From contig JAQEWB010000016.1 of the NCBI GenBank assembly GCA_027694045.1, positions 1-45,110 of the forward strand: a stretch of DNA of 45,110 bases. Reading direction: 5' to 3'. This DNA comes from Bacillaceae bacterium OF18-1A. Lineage in GTDB: Bacteria > Bacillota > Bacilli > Bacillales > Bacillaceae_G. A program made the translations under genes and the position numbers. Under the pieces are notes generated by a model. That model was not told where the DNA came from. It searched no databases and was given only the letters and a program-made list of their open reading frames with translations. This document shows positions 31,061-40,320 of the stretch, in pieces (the stretch's first letter is position 1; each line of letters begins with the position of its first letter).

Positions 31061-33061
31061 ATGTTGAGAAGTTTACGTTTAAAAATTGCAGTAGTATTTT
31101 CGGTACTTATTTCTATGATGTTTGTAATAGCAGGTACAGCTATGTATCAATTGCAGAAAGAAAAGGAAGTGAGCTCCTTAGATCAATATTCTCAAAGCAC
31201 GATGGATCTTGTGACAGAGCAACTTACCGCATTTGTTCAAAGTATTGATGAAGATATGGGATATTATGCGAACAGTGAGATGATCCGTAATATGCTTCAA
31301 GATGGAGTTACTCCAGAAGAAGAAGCATTTTTAACGAAAGAGTTTTTAGAATATAAAAATAATCACCCTGGTATTTTAGATTTGTATATTGGTACGAAAG
31401 ATAAAAAAACATTAAGTGCCAATCTTGCTGAAGGTGGACAAGTACCAGAAGGATACGATCCAACGACAAGGCCGTGGTATAAAAATTCAGAGGCTGATGT
31501 GAAAAAGGTTCAGTGGGGCCAACCTTTATATGAAATTACGACTGGCAAGTTAAGTGTGGGAGTTTCTAAAGCAATTACAGCTCAAGATGGATCTATATTA
31601 GGTGTTGTTGCGATGGATGTATCGTTAGGGACAATTCAAAAGCTATTGCACAATATTCAATATAATAATGGTGGAGAAATGTTTATTATAAATGATAAAA
31701 ATATAGCGCTTGTTTATCCGGAAAAAGTGGGGAAAGATATTTCTAAAGAACCACTTATGAAAAGTTTAAATAAAGATGTAACAAAATATGCTGTCACTAC
31801 ATTAAAAGGTGAAGATGTAGTTGCATATAGTCAGTCATTTGATTTGATGAAATGGAAGATAGGAATCTTTTATCCGAAACAAACGATTGATGGGCTATTA
31901 CATAGTACGAGAAATACGGTCATTATAATGGCGTGCATCAGTCTATTAATTGGAATAGTAGCTTCTTATTTATTCTCAAGAAGATTAGCAAGACCGCTGC
32001 AATTATTAACGAAGCACGTTCAAAAAGTAGCAGAAGGTGATTTAACGCTGCAAATGGAAGTGACAAGTAAAGATGAGGTGGGAGAGCTAACGAATCATTT
32101 CAATCATATGATTGGGCAAATGAATGAAATGGTAAGTAAAATTAAAAATAGTGTATTAACAGTACAACAATCAACAAATAATCTGCATTATTTAACGAAT
32201 GAAACTGTAGCAGCTAGTAGAGAAGTATCAGGTGCAATGGATGATGTGAGCGGAGGGGCGTCTACTCTTGCGAATAGTGTAGATGACGTTTCAGAGCAAC
32301 TTGAGAGTATGGCGCAGTCGATGGAGAAAATGAATAGCTCCGTTGGTGAAATAAAAGGAGTTGCCGGTAAAGCAGAAGAAGCGTCCAAGCAAGGATTACA
32401 TACGATGCGGAATTTAGTTCGTACAAGAGGAGAATCATCTTCAATCGTTGTTCATACGGAAGAGGCATCTGGTAAGTTAGAGCAAAAAGTTGGATCGATT
32501 CAAAATGTTGTAGAGCTTATAAAAGGAATTTCGGATCAAACGAATTTACTTGCTTTAAATGCTTCAATTGAAGCGGCGCGAGCGGGTGAACAAGGGAAAG
32601 GGTTTGCAGTTGTTGCTGAAGAGGTACGGAAATTAGCGGAACAATCGAAAGAGGCAACAGGAGAAATCGCAACGATGATTGGCGATGTACAATTAGAAGT
32701 AAAACGTGTTGTAGAAGTTGTAAGTAAGTTGAAGGATATTGCCGATGTGCAAAATAAAGTGACGACAGAGGCGGAAACAGAATTCCGTACGATTATGTCA
32801 GTTGTAAATACAGTTAGTACTTCAGTTGAAAAAATTGCTGAAGAAGTAAATAATATAGGCCGCGAACAAGGTGAAATTACAGAGGTTATGCACACAATTG
32901 CTAGTACGAGCCAAGAAAGTGCGGCTGTTTCTGAAGAGGTAAATGCTGCAACTGAGTCACAGGTGAATCATTTAGAGAAGGTAGCTCATACGATGGAAAG
33001 TTTGACAGAACATATGAGGGACTTAGAAAGATTAGTCGAGCAATTTAAAGTAGCAGAGTAA
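31061..33061 (+). CDS. Chemoreceptor with dCache sensor, probable amino-acid type
   Basis: A 666-aa methyl-accepting chemotaxis protein: TM1 (about 8-28), a periplasmic-type dCache domain (35-280), TM2 (about 283-305), HAMP (306-360) and the signalling coiled coil with tip [20 protein letters not shown]. In the membrane-distal pocket Y132, R137, W139, Y140 and D186 match the spacing of the dCache_1 amino-acid binding motif known from PctA-type receptors; the other acidic position is E158. The ligand is therefore probably an amino acid. The start is the ATG at 31061 or the next codon, TTG at 31064, which is better spaced from GGGGAAAG. Confidence 0.93.
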   Translation: MLRSLRLKIAVVFSVLISMMFVIAGTAMYQLQKEKEVSSLDQYSQSTMDLVTEQLTAFVQSIDEDMGYYANSEMIRNMLQDGVTPEEEAFLTKEFLEYKNNHPGILDLYIGTKDKKTLSANLAEGGQVPEGYDPTTRPWYKNSEADVKKVQWGQPLYEITTGKLSVGVSKAITAQDGSILGVVAMDVSLGTIQKLLHNIQYNNGGEMFIINDKNIALVYPEKVGKDISKEPLMKSLNKDVTKYAVTTLKGEDVVAYSQSFDLMKWKIGIFYPKQTIDGLLHSTRNTVIIMACISLLIGIVASYLFSRRLARPLQLLTKHVQKVAEGDLTLQMEVTSKDEVGELTNHFNHMIGQMNEMVSKIKNSVLTVQQSTNNLHYLTNETVAASREVSGAMDDVSGGASTLANSVDDVSEQLESMAQSMEKMNSSVGEIKGVAGKAEEASKQGLHTMRNLVRTRGESSSIVVHTEEASGKLEQKVGSIQNVVELIKGISDQTNLLALNASIEAARAGEQGKGFAVVAEEVRKLAEQSKEATGEIATMIGDVQLEVKRVVEVVSKLKDIADVQNKVTTEAETEFRTIMSVVNTVSTSVEKIAEEVNNIGREQGEITEVMHTIASTSQESAAVSEEVNAATESQVNHLEKVAHTMESLTEHMRDLERLVEQFKVAE

Positions 33062-33137
33062 CATATTAGTAAAATGATGCGGATTTCGGTAAAATAGACA
33101 ATGGTTATATAAGAAGCGATTATAGGAGGCAGTTACT

Positions 33138-33440
33138 ATGGCAATTGTTGATGTATCGATTATTCCAGTAGGAACAGGTAATCCAAGTGTTAGTGAATAT
33201 GTAGCAGAAGTACAAAAGGTGCTTGAGAAAAATGCGGATCGCGTGAAGTATCAATTAACACCGATGAATACAGTCATTGAAGGAGATCTTCCTGTCATTC
33301 TAGAAGTAATTCAACAAATGCATGAAGTTCCATATACGAAAGGTGCACAGCGCGTTGCGACAACAATTCGTATTGATGATCGTCGTGATAAAGTAAGCAC
33401 AATGGAGAAAAAATTAAACTCTGTTCGATCAAAATTATAA
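33138..33440 (+). CDS. MTH1187/YkoF-like thiamine-binding family protein (DUF77)
   Basis: A 100-aa ferredoxin-like-fold protein of the DUF77/MTH1187 family (B. subtilis YqgV is similar). The start MAIVDVSIIPVGTGNPSVSEYVA and the C-terminal RVATTIRIDDRRDK are typical. Members form tetramers that bind a small ligand, reported as thiamine-like for some. AGGAGG lies upstream. It is not obviously co-transcribed with a thiamine gene here. Confidence 0.88.
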   Translation: MAIVDVSIIPVGTGNPSVSEYVAEVQKVLEKNADRVKYQLTPMNTVIEGDLPVILEVIQQMHEVPYTKGAQRVATTIRIDDRRDKVSTMEKKLNSVRSKL

Positions 33441-33442
33441 GA

Positions 33443-33471
33443 AAAAGCAGCGATCTTCGCTGCTTTTTTCA
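33443..33471 (+). terminator. Terminator after DUF77 gene
   Basis: AGCAGCG pairs with CGCTGCT around ATCTT, followed by T residues. Confidence 0.86.
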
Positions 33472-33487
33472 TATAGGAGGAAATAAG

Positions 33488-33733
33488 ATGAGTGAGAAGT
33501 TTAACGAACAATTTGACGGATTGTTAGAGAAATACACGGAGCTATTACTAGGAGAAAGTAATGAAGAGCGAAAGGAACAGGTGCAGAAGTGGGCACTGTA
33601 TTCTTACATAGCGAAGACGATGCCAGCATTAGTGAAGCATTGGAACGAGACATATCCAGATGCGAAAGAAGAGATGGTACAGTTAATTACCGATATTAAA
33701 AAGCTAAATGAAGAGAAGCGAAATGAGAAATAA
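33488..33733 (+). CDS. YusU-like protein (DUF2573)
   Basis: An 81-aa soluble helical protein that looks like B. subtilis YusU (DUF2573): FDGLLEKYTELLLGE near the N-terminus and WALYSYIAKTMPALVKHWN in the middle. The function is unknown. In B. subtilis yusU lies in the same wider yus region as the fad genes found downstream here, which supports the match. AGGAGG lies before the ATG. Confidence 0.78.
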   Translation: MSEKFNEQFDGLLEKYTELLLGESNEERKEQVQKWALYSYIAKTMPALVKHWNETYPDAKEEMVQLITDIKKLNEEKRNEK

Positions 33734-33798
33734 AGATGTTACTTTAAGTTTTTCTTATTAATATCCTTATATAATTTAGATGGAATATAAAGGGTTTT

Positions 33799-33835
33799 AC
33801 AAGCATGTCGAATATTTTCGGCATGCTTATTTTTC
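33799..33835 (+). terminator. Terminator after YusU-like gene
   Basis: AAGCATGTCGAA pairs with TTCGGCATGCTT (one G-T pair), followed by ATTTTTC. Confidence 0.78.
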
Positions 33836-34031
33836 ACCTAGTAAACTCAATTTTTATAAATGTCGAAAAATATTTTCTTCATATTAAGAAGCGAGAATAT
33901 AGGGTTTTAAATGTTTTTATAGTATTTTGTAAATTATCTAAATAATTATTTGTATCCAATAATTTTAAACAGTGATATAATTTTGAAGAGGGGTAAAAAA
34001 CAGATAAAGTACAGTCATAGGGGTGAATTAC

Positions 34032-34949
34032 ATGGAACAATTAATGCGAAATTCGTTTCTTTTCTTGTCAAAAAATAAAGCGCTAACAAAACTGGCTAAA
34101 AAGTACGGTTTACGCTTTGGTGCAGGTCGTTTTGTCGCAGGGGAGACAATCGAATTAGCAACAGCTGCAATTCAAGCATTGAACAAGCAAGGTCTTTGTG
34201 TAACAATCGATTATTTAGGTGAATTCGTTGATAATGAAGCAGAAGCAAACGAAATGGCTAACCAATCGATTGAAGCAATTCGTGCAATTGGAAGAGAAGG
34301 TCTTGATTCACAACTTTCTTTAAAAATGACTTCTATGGGATTAGATATCTCAGATGAAATCGTAATGAACAATATGCGCCGTATTTTAGAAGCTGCAAAA
34401 GAAAATGGTGTGTTTGTTACGATCGATATGGAAGACTACACACGTTGCGGGAAAACAATTGATATCTTTAAACAATTAAAATCTGAATACGATAATATTG
34501 GTACTGTTATTCAAGCTTACCTATATCGTACAGAGAAAGATATTGAGGATTTAAACGCTTATAACCCTAATTTACGTCTTGTAAAAGGAGCTTATAAAGA
34601 ACCTGAAGAGGTAGCGTTCCCGGATAAGAAAGATGTAGATGATAACTACAAAAAAATTATTAAAATGCACTTATTAAATGGAAATTACACTGCAATTGCT
34701 TCACATGACGAAGCGATTATTGAATATACGAAAAAACTTGCCGAAGAACACAATATTCCAAGGGATCAATTTGAATTCCAAATGTTATACGGTATTCGTA
34801 ATGAGCGTCAACTTGAGCTAGTAAAAGAAGGCTACAAAATGCGCGTTTACGTACCATACGGAAACGACTGGTATGGCTATTTCATGCGTCGTCTAGCAGA
34901 GCGTCCAGCAAACGTTGCGTTCGTATTAAAAGGTATGGTTAAAAAATAA
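34032..34949 (+). CDS. fadM: Proline dehydrogenase (FadM/YusM type)
   Basis: An FAD enzyme that oxidises proline to pyrroline-5-carboxylate at the membrane, passing electrons to the respiratory chain. At 305 aa it is the short single-domain form. Family stretches are YGLRFGAGRFVAGE near the N-terminus, LSLKMTSMGLDIS, LRLVKGAYKEP (substrate and FAD pocket) and the C-terminal VPYGNDWYGYFMRRLAERPAN. The ATG at 34032 follows AGGGG by 8 nt and is preferred over an in-frame GTG. In B. subtilis its orthologue yusM sits beside the fad genes, as here. Confidence 0.93.
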   Translation: MEQLMRNSFLFLSKNKALTKLAKKYGLRFGAGRFVAGETIELATAAIQALNKQGLCVTIDYLGEFVDNEAEANEMANQSIEAIRAIGREGLDSQLSLKMTSMGLDISDEIVMNNMRRILEAAKENGVFVTIDMEDYTRCGKTIDIFKQLKSEYDNIGTVIQAYLYRTEKDIEDLNAYNPNLRLVKGAYKEPEEVAFPDKKDVDDNYKKIIKMHLLNGNYTAIASHDEAIIEYTKKLAEEHNIPRDQFEFQMLYGIRNERQLELVKEGYKMRVYVPYGNDWYGYFMRRLAERPANVAFVLKGMVKK

Positions 34950-34980
34950 CCAAGGAGAAAATACTCCTTGGTTATTTTAA
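34948..34980. terminator. Bidirectional terminator of fadM
   Basis: AACCAAGGAG pairs with CTCCTTGGTT around AAAATA; a T-rich tail follows on the plus strand, and it overlaps the stop codon of the convergent carboxypeptidase gene. Confidence 0.82.
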
Positions 34981-35811
34981 TTGCTGAAATGCGTAATGTG
35001 CCATCTTTTTCGTATCAGGATACAGTTGCTTGCGGGTAGAAGATAATACAACATTAATGACGCGTTTACCGTCTTTCTCATCCACTGTTACGACTGTATA
35101 TTTTCCGAGTGCTGATAGACCGCTTTTACTTCCAATTGCATATGGATCATCATATAGTTCTTCTCGTCCATAGTTTGCGATGTTTGGAGAGCGTTCTGAA
35201 GTATGTAGAGTTGTACGTGTTGAATTCATGTATTCTAAAACAATTGGATACTTTAATGCTTCTTTCGTAATAATAGCAATGTCATATGGCGATACTTTAT
35301 TTCCAAGTGCATCGGCACCACTTGCGTTTTTGAAAGTTGCATGTTTTGTACCAAGTTCCTTTGCCCTATCATTCATCATTTTCACAAACTCATTTTTTGA
35401 TCCTGCGATATGTTCTGCAATTGACTCTGCGATTGGGTCTGCGCTAATGATAAGCATAAGCTTTAATACCTCATCGCGTTTTAATTTTTCCCCAGCACGA
35501 AGCTTAATTTTCTTACTTTGACTTTCTGTTTTAATTGCGTTTTCTGTAATTGTAATTTCTTCATCTTCTTTTACATTCTCTAGTAAGAGAAGAGTTGTCA
35601 TCATTTTGGCTATACTAGCCGGATAAGAGCGTTCGTCTTCACGCTTCCCATATAAAACTTCACCTGTGTCTGCATCGATTGTAATTCCATATTGCCCAGT
35701 AATATTCGGCTGATCAGCTCTTGCATCTTGTTGTCTTTGTGCATAAGAGAAGAAGATCATTCCTGTAAATAGTGTGGCAATCATTACAATCATAACTATT
35801 GTTCGTTTCAT
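34972..35811 (-). CDS. D-Ala-D-Ala carboxypeptidase-like PBP with altered SxN motif
   Basis: A 279-aa exported S11-family protein (DacF-like). It has an N-terminal membrane anchor or signal (residues 4-24) and a serine peptidase domain with S66-x-x-K69 (SIAK). The second motif reads S123-A-D125, where the family normally has SxN. K229-S-G231 stands in for KTG. The domain ends early, without the C-terminal membrane-anchoring domain of classic DacA. Substitution of the SxN asparagine usually lowers activity, so the enzyme may have narrowed activity or act as a binding protein. It is convergent with fadM. Confidence 0.85.
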   Translation of the reverse strand: MKRTIVMIVMIATLFTGMIFFSYAQRQQDARADQPNITGQYGITIDADTGEVLYGKREDERSYPASIAKMMTTLLLLENVKEDEEITITENAIKTESQSKKIKLRAGEKLKRDEVLKLMLIISADPIAESIAEHIAGSKNEFVKMMNDRAKELGTKHATFKNASGADALGNKVSPYDIAIITKEALKYPIVLEYMNSTRTTLHTSERSPNIANYGREELYDDPYAIGSKSGLSALGKYTVVTVDEKDGKRVINVVLSSTRKQLYPDTKKMAHYAFQQLK

Positions 35812-35839
35812 TATAATTCCCTCATTTGTTACAAATAAA

Positions 35840-35888
35840 TTGGGCAGAAAAAGCAGCCATTACCCATTATGCCACGTTCTCTGCCCAA
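35840..35888 (-). terminator. Possible terminator of yuzL
   Basis: TTGGGCAGA and TCTGCCCAA are perfect inverse arms with a large partly paired loop, followed on the minus strand by TTTATTTG. The T run is weak. Confidence 0.45.
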
Positions 35889-35898
35889 AAATATAGCG

Positions 35899-36045
35899 TT
35901 ATTTTTCGCCCATATTATGCTTTTTGTATTGCTGATTATTTCCTTGACGTCCTTTTTCCACGCCATGATTATGTGGACCTGCGTTTCCAGTTACACTCGC
36001 TGCGCTAATACCAGCTTTTGAAGGGTTCTTCTTAAGTTTTGCCAT
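35899..36045 (-). CDS. yuzL: YuzL-family small protein, 48 aa
   Basis: A 48-aa basic, polar peptide that starts MAKLKKNPSKAGISAASVTG, then NAGPHNHG and a Gln/Asn-rich tail ending KHNMGEK. This resembles the B. subtilis YuzL family, which is also encoded between yusL (fadN) and yusM. Its composition (Lys, Gly, Asn, no large hydrophobic core) is like small spore proteins. TGGAGG lies 8 nt before the ATG. It is divergent from fadN. Confidence 0.78.
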   Translation of the reverse strand: MAKLKKNPSKAGISAASVTGNAGPHNHGVEKGRQGNNQQYKKHNMGEK

Positions 36046-36244
36046 ATATATTCCTCCAGTTTCGTCAGATTAAAAAAAGGAAAAGTGCATTTAAATGAAG
36101 AAAATACACATGTATAGCATAGCCAAATAAAATAAAAATATTTATTTCAGAAAATTTTATCAATAAATATATTGCGAAAATTTAAACAGTATCATATATT
36201 TATTAGTAGAGGCTCACTCATTGATTGCGACTTATGTCGAAAAA

Positions 36245-36264
36245 TTGAATGAGCATTCATTCAA
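36245..36264 (+). promoter_or_regulatory. FadR operator upstream of fadN
   Basis: TTGAATGAGCATTCATTCAA is a perfect 8+8 inverted repeat with a 4-nt centre and fits the B. subtilis FadR (YsiA) consensus TGAATGAMTANTCATTCA in both arms. It lies about 20 bp before the fadN start, so FadR should repress fadNAE until long-chain acyl-CoA is present. Confidence 0.85.
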
Positions 36265-36282
36265 GAATAGGGGGAGAAATGG

Positions 36283-38664
36283 ATGTTCCAAATTAAAAAG
36301 GCTGCTGTTCTCGGTTCAGGCGTAATGGGTTCAGGGATTGCGGCACACTTAGCTAATATCGGTATTCCAACATTATTGCTTGATATTGTACCACCTACGC
36401 TTACGAAAGAAGAGGAAGCGAAGGGACTTACATTAGAACATAAAAGTGTGAGAAATCGTTTTAGTAATACGGCTGTTCAAAAACTATTAAAGCAAAAACC
36501 AGCTCCTCTGACAGTGAAAGGAAATCTAGCACTGATTGAAGCAGGAAACTTAGAAGATGATCTTGAGCGTCTTGCTGAAGTAGACTGGATTATTGAAGTA
36601 GTAGTTGAAAACTTAAATATTAAAAAGAATTTATTTGAAAAAGTAGATGCTGTTCGTAAACCGGGCTCTATTGTAAGCTCAAATACGTCAGGCATTTCCG
36701 TTGAAAAAATGGCAGAAGGTCGTTCAGACGACTTCCAAAAACACTTCTTAGGCACACACTTTTTTAACCCACCACGATATTTAAAACTTCTAGAGGTAAT
36801 ACCGACGAAAGAAACAGATCCACAAGTATTGAGCTTCATGAAATTATTTGGCGAAGACGTTCTTGGAAAAGGCGTTGTTGTCGCAAAAGATACACCAAAC
36901 TTTATTGGAAACCGCATCGGTACGTACGGTTTACTTGTAACTCTTCAAGAAATGATAAAACGCGGCTATAGCATTGGAGAAGTTGATTCTGTAACAGGCC
37001 CACTTATCGGTCGTCCGAAGAGCGCAACATTCCGCACATTAGATGTTGTCGGTTTAGATACATTCGTACACGTTGCAAATAACGTATATGAAAACGTACA
37101 AGAAGAAGAGCGTGATGTATTTAAAGTACCAGCTTTCATGCATGACATGCTTGATAAAAAATGGCTTGGAAGTAAAACAGGTCAAGGCTTCTTCTTAAAA
37201 CAAGGAAAAGAAATTTTAGAATTAAATCCAGAAACGATGGAGTACGAAGCTCGTAAAAAATTAAAAGCTGCATCGATCGAGTTAAGTAAACAAGAAAAAG
37301 GATTATCGAATAAATTGAAAGCGCTTGTATATGCAAAAGACCGCGCTGGAGAGTTGTTATGGAATATCATTACACCGACTCTTTTATACTCTGCAAAACT
37401 TCATAAAGAAATTGCTGACGATATCGTTGCAATTGACCAAGCGATGAAATGGGGATTCGGTTGGGAGCAAGGACCGTTTGAAGTTTGGGATGCAATTGGC
37501 GTTGAAAAATCCGTTCAAAAGATGGAAGAAAACGGCGTAGTTGTTCCGGCTTGGGTGAAAGAAATGTTAGAGAAAGGTTTTACTACTTTCTACAAACATG
37601 ATAACGGAGATAGCTATTATTACGATAATGGCGAATATAAGCTAATCGAGCGTAATAAAAAAGCAATTTCTCTTAAGCAATTAAAAGCGAAAAATGGTGT
37701 ATTAAAGAAAAATAGCGGAGCGAGCTTAATTGATTTAGGTGACGGCATCCTTTGCTTAGAGTTCCATTCGAAGAGCAATGCAATCGGTATGGATATTACG
37801 CAAATGATTAACTACGCTGTTGATGAAGTAGAAAAGAATTATAAAGGTCTTGTTATCGGTAACCAATCGAAGAACTTCTGCGTTGGTGCGAACCTTGCAA
37901 TGATCTTAATGGAAGCACAAGACGACAACTACTTTGAAATTGAGTGGGTTGTGAAAAACTTCCAAGATGCAATGACGAAAATGAAATACTCTTCTAAGCC
38001 AGTTGTAGCAGCACCATACGGTATGACGCTTGGCGGAGGTACAGAAGTATGTTTACCAGCAGCGAGCATTCAAGCTTCTAGTGAAACGTATATGGGCTTA
38101 GTAGAAGTTGGTGTTGGCTTAATCCCTGGCGGAGGCGGTAATAAAGAGTTATACATTAAACACTTAAATAAAATGGCAAACGGCGTAGAATTTGATCTGC
38201 AAAAAGTTGCAAATAAAGTGTTCGAAACAGTCGCAATGGCGAAAGTTTCAACTTCAGGACAAGAAGCGATTTCTCATAACTTCTTAGGTGATAAAGACGG
38301 TATTAGTGTGAATGGTGATCACTTACTATACGATGCGAAACAGAAAGCACTTGCTTTATATGAAGCTGGTTATAAAGCACCGATTCGTAAAAAGATACCG
38401 GTTGTTGGTGAAACAGGATATGCAACTCTTGCACTTGGTGCAGAAGCAATGCATTTATCTGGTTACATTTCAGAGTATGATCTTCACATTGCGAAGAAAC
38501 TTGCATATGTCATCGCGGGCGGAAAAGTGCCGTACGGAACAGAAGTGGATGAGCAATATTTATTAGATGTAGAACGTGAAGCATTTATTAGCTTAGTAAG
38601 TGAGATGAAATCACAAGCAAGAATGCAGCACATGCTTGTAAAAGGAAAGCCATTACGTAACTAA
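36283..38664 (+). CDS. fadN: 3-hydroxyacyl-CoA dehydrogenase / enoyl-CoA hydratase
   Basis: A 793-aa bifunctional beta-oxidation enzyme. The order is the reverse of E. coli FadB. The NAD-binding domain comes first (AVLGSGVMGSGIAAHLAN, residues 7-24; signature GTHFFNPPRYLKLLEV). Next come the C-terminal HCDH domains, and then an enoyl-CoA hydratase/isomerase domain (about 480-690) with the oxyanion stretch NFCVGANLAMI and the active-site region YMGLVEVGVGLIPGGGG. GGGGGA lies before the ATG. It is the first gene of fadNAE, behind a FadR operator. Confidence 0.95.
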   Translation: MFQIKKAAVLGSGVMGSGIAAHLANIGIPTLLLDIVPPTLTKEEEAKGLTLEHKSVRNRFSNTAVQKLLKQKPAPLTVKGNLALIEAGNLEDDLERLAEVDWIIEVVVENLNIKKNLFEKVDAVRKPGSIVSSNTSGISVEKMAEGRSDDFQKHFLGTHFFNPPRYLKLLEVIPTKETDPQVLSFMKLFGEDVLGKGVVVAKDTPNFIGNRIGTYGLLVTLQEMIKRGYSIGEVDSVTGPLIGRPKSATFRTLDVVGLDTFVHVANNVYENVQEEERDVFKVPAFMHDMLDKKWLGSKTGQGFFLKQGKEILELNPETMEYEARKKLKAASIELSKQEKGLSNKLKALVYAKDRAGELLWNIITPTLLYSAKLHKEIADDIVAIDQAMKWGFGWEQGPFEVWDAIGVEKSVQKMEENGVVVPAWVKEMLEKGFTTFYKHDNGDSYYYDNGEYKLIERNKKAISLKQLKAKNGVLKKNSGASLIDLGDGILCLEFHSKSNAIGMDITQMINYAVDEVEKNYKGLVIGNQSKNFCVGANLAMILMEAQDDNYFEIEWVVKNFQDAMTKMKYSSKPVVAAPYGMTLGGGTEVCLPAASIQASSETYMGLVEVGVGLIPGGGGNKELYIKHLNKMANGVEFDLQKVANKVFETVAMAKVSTSGQEAISHNFLGDKDGISVNGDHLLYDAKQKALALYEAGYKAPIRKKIPVVGETGYATLALGAEAMHLSGYISEYDLHIAKKLAYVIAGGKVPYGTEVDEQYLLDVEREAFISLVSEMKSQARMQHMLVKGKPLRN

Positions 38665-38685
38665 TAACGAGGGGAGATATTGTTC

Positions 38686-39858
38686 ATGAGAGAAGCTGTC
38701 ATTGTTGCTGGAGCAAGAACACCAATTGGAAAAGCGAAGAGGGGTTCATTAAAAACAGTTCGTCCTGACGATTTAGGGGCGTTAGTCGTAAAGGAAACGT
38801 TAAAGCGTGCAAATTATGAAGGACCAATCGATGATTTAATTTTCGGTTGTGCGATGCCAGAAGCAGAGCAAGGTTTAAACATGGCTCGTAATATCGGCGG
38901 ATTAGCGGGACTTTCTTACGATGTGCCAGCTATTACAATTAACCGTTACTGTTCTTCAGGTTTACAAAGTATCGCTTACGGAGCAGAGCGCATTATGCTT
39001 GGTCACTCGGAAGCGGTATTATCAGGCGGAGCGGAATCAATGAGTTTAGTTCCGATGATGGGACACGTCGTTCGTCCGAATAGTCGCCTTGTAGAAGCGG
39101 CTCCAGAATATTATATGGGTATGGGACATACAGCAGAGCAAGTTGCTGTGAAATATGGAATTTCTCGTGAAGAGCAAGATGCATTTGCAGTAAGAAGTCA
39201 TCAACGTGCTGCGAAAGCATTAGCTGCAGGAAACTTTGCTGATGAAACAGTATCTGTAGATGTAACGTTACGTACTGTTGGATCAAATAACAAACTGCAA
39301 GAAGAGACAATCATTTTCGCACAAGACGAAGGTGTAAGAGCAGAAACGACGCTAGACATTTTAGGTAAATTACGTCCAGCATTTAACGTTCGCGGTTCTG
39401 TAACAGCTGGTAACTCTTCACAAATGAGTGACGGAGCAGCATCTGTACTATTAATGGATCGTGAAAAAGCAGTGAGCGATGGCATGAAACCACTTGCGAA
39501 ATTCCGTTCATTTGCAGTAGCTGGCGTACCACCAGAAGTAATGGGAATTGGCCCAATCGCTGCAATTCCAAAAGCGTTAAAACTAGCTGGCTTAGAGCTA
39601 TCTGATATTGGCTTATTCGAACTAAATGAAGCATTCGCTTCTCAATCGATCCAAGTTATTCGTGAACTTGGTTTAGATGAAGAAAAAGTAAATGTAAACG
39701 GCGGTGCAATCGCACTTGGCCATCCACTTGGCTGTACAGGAGCAAAACTAACACTATCTCTTATTCACGAAATGAAACGCCGCAACGAACAATTCGGTAT
39801 CGTAACAATGTGTATCGGCGGCGGAATGGGAGCAGCGGGAGTATTTGAATTACTATAA
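38686..39858 (+). CDS. fadA: Acetyl-CoA acyltransferase (thiolase)
   Basis: The final step of each beta-oxidation round, releasing acetyl-CoA. At 390 aa it has the nucleophilic cysteine in [10 protein letters not shown] (near residue 89), the GHPLGCTGA histidine motif and the C-terminal [10 protein letters not shown] cysteine. The ATG at 38686 is 9 nt from GAGGGGAG and is preferred over a TTG six bases upstream. It is 21 bp from fadN. Instead of being followed closely by fadE, its stop codon runs straight into three copies of the structured repeat. Confidence 0.95.
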   Translation: MREAVIVAGARTPIGKAKRGSLKTVRPDDLGALVVKETLKRANYEGPIDDLIFGCAMPEAEQGLNMARNIGGLAGLSYDVPAITINRYCSSGLQSIAYGAERIMLGHSEAVLSGGAESMSLVPMMGHVVRPNSRLVEAAPEYYMGMGHTAEQVAVKYGISREEQDAFAVRSHQRAAKALAAGNFADETVSVDVTLRTVGSNNKLQEETIIFAQDEGVRAETTLDILGKLRPAFNVRGSVTAGNSSQMSDGAASVLLMDREKAVSDGMKPLAKFRSFAVAGVPPEVMGIGPIAAIPKALKLAGLELSDIGLFELNEAFASQSIQVIRELGLDEEKVNVNGGAIALGHPLGCTGAKLTLSLIHEMKRRNEQFGIVTMCIGGGMGAAGVFELL

Positions 39859-39975
39859 AAAGTGCAGGTGGCTCGTTCAGAACAGGAGGGCGTTGGAAGC
39901 CCTGACGAAGAGGCGCTTTTTGCCTCACAGGAAGGGGTGAAACGACCGACTGTTCTAGCCACTGGAACTGGATTA
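39859..39975 (+). repeat. Structured ~120 bp repeat, copy B1 (abuts fadA stop)
   Basis: The unit starts on the base after the fadA stop and has the same orientation relative to the gene as copies A1 and A3. It reads GTGGCTCGTTCAGAACAGG at its start and ends TTCTAGCCACTGGAACTGG. It is almost identical to B3. One frame is open throughout (EQEGVGSPDEEALFASQEG), but there is no start or ribosome site for it. Confidence 0.8.
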
Positions 39976-39978
39976 TGA

Positions 39979-40098
39979 AAAAAAGTGGAAGCGGCTTGCT
40001 CAGAATGTGAGGGGGGATGGAGCTTCAGACGTAGAGGCGTTCTCTGCCTCGCAGGAAGAAGCGAAGCCACCGAACATTCTAGCCGCTGGAACTGGATT
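39979..40098 (+). repeat. Structured ~120 bp repeat, copy B2
   Basis: The middle unit has kept the outer ends (GCGGCTTGCTCAG and ATTCTAGCCGCTGGAACTGG) but its interior has diverged and shifts frame relative to B1 and B3. Confidence 0.75.
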
Positions 40099-40099
40099 A

Positions 40100-40219
40100 A
40101 AAAAAGTGGAAGTGGCTCGCTCAGAACAGGAGGGCGTTGGAAGCCCTGACGAAGAAGCGCTTTTTGCCTCACAGGAAGGGGTGAAACGACCGACTGTTCT
40201 AGCCACTGGAACTGGATTA
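40100..40219 (+). repeat. Structured ~120 bp repeat, copy B3
   Basis: Nearly identical to B1 but separated from it by the diverged B2. This suggests gene conversion, or duplication of a larger B1-B2 block. Confidence 0.8.
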
Positions 40220-40260
40220 AAAAAAAGAATGGAAGCAACAAAGGTTTATAAAAAAAGGGA

Positions 40261-40294
40261 GAGCCAGCTTCTTTCAAAAAGAAAGAAGCGGCTC
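40261..40294 (+). other. 14-bp hairpin before fadE
   Basis: GAGCC and GCTTCTTTC pair with GAAAGAAGC and GGCTC around AAAAA, with one bulged A. No T run follows, so it is more likely an RNA-processing or stability element, or a worn repeat end, than a terminator. The fadE ribosome site lies just downstream. Confidence 0.65.
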
Positions 40295-40320
40295 ATGAAA
40301 ATATGAAGGAGGAAATTTTC

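Noticed and set aside
40007..40306. Open frame through repeat copies B2/B3 that could encode a 99-aa protein
   Set aside because: It begins in the middle of a repeat with no usable start context, and the frame differs between copies. Open frames follow from the repeat composition.
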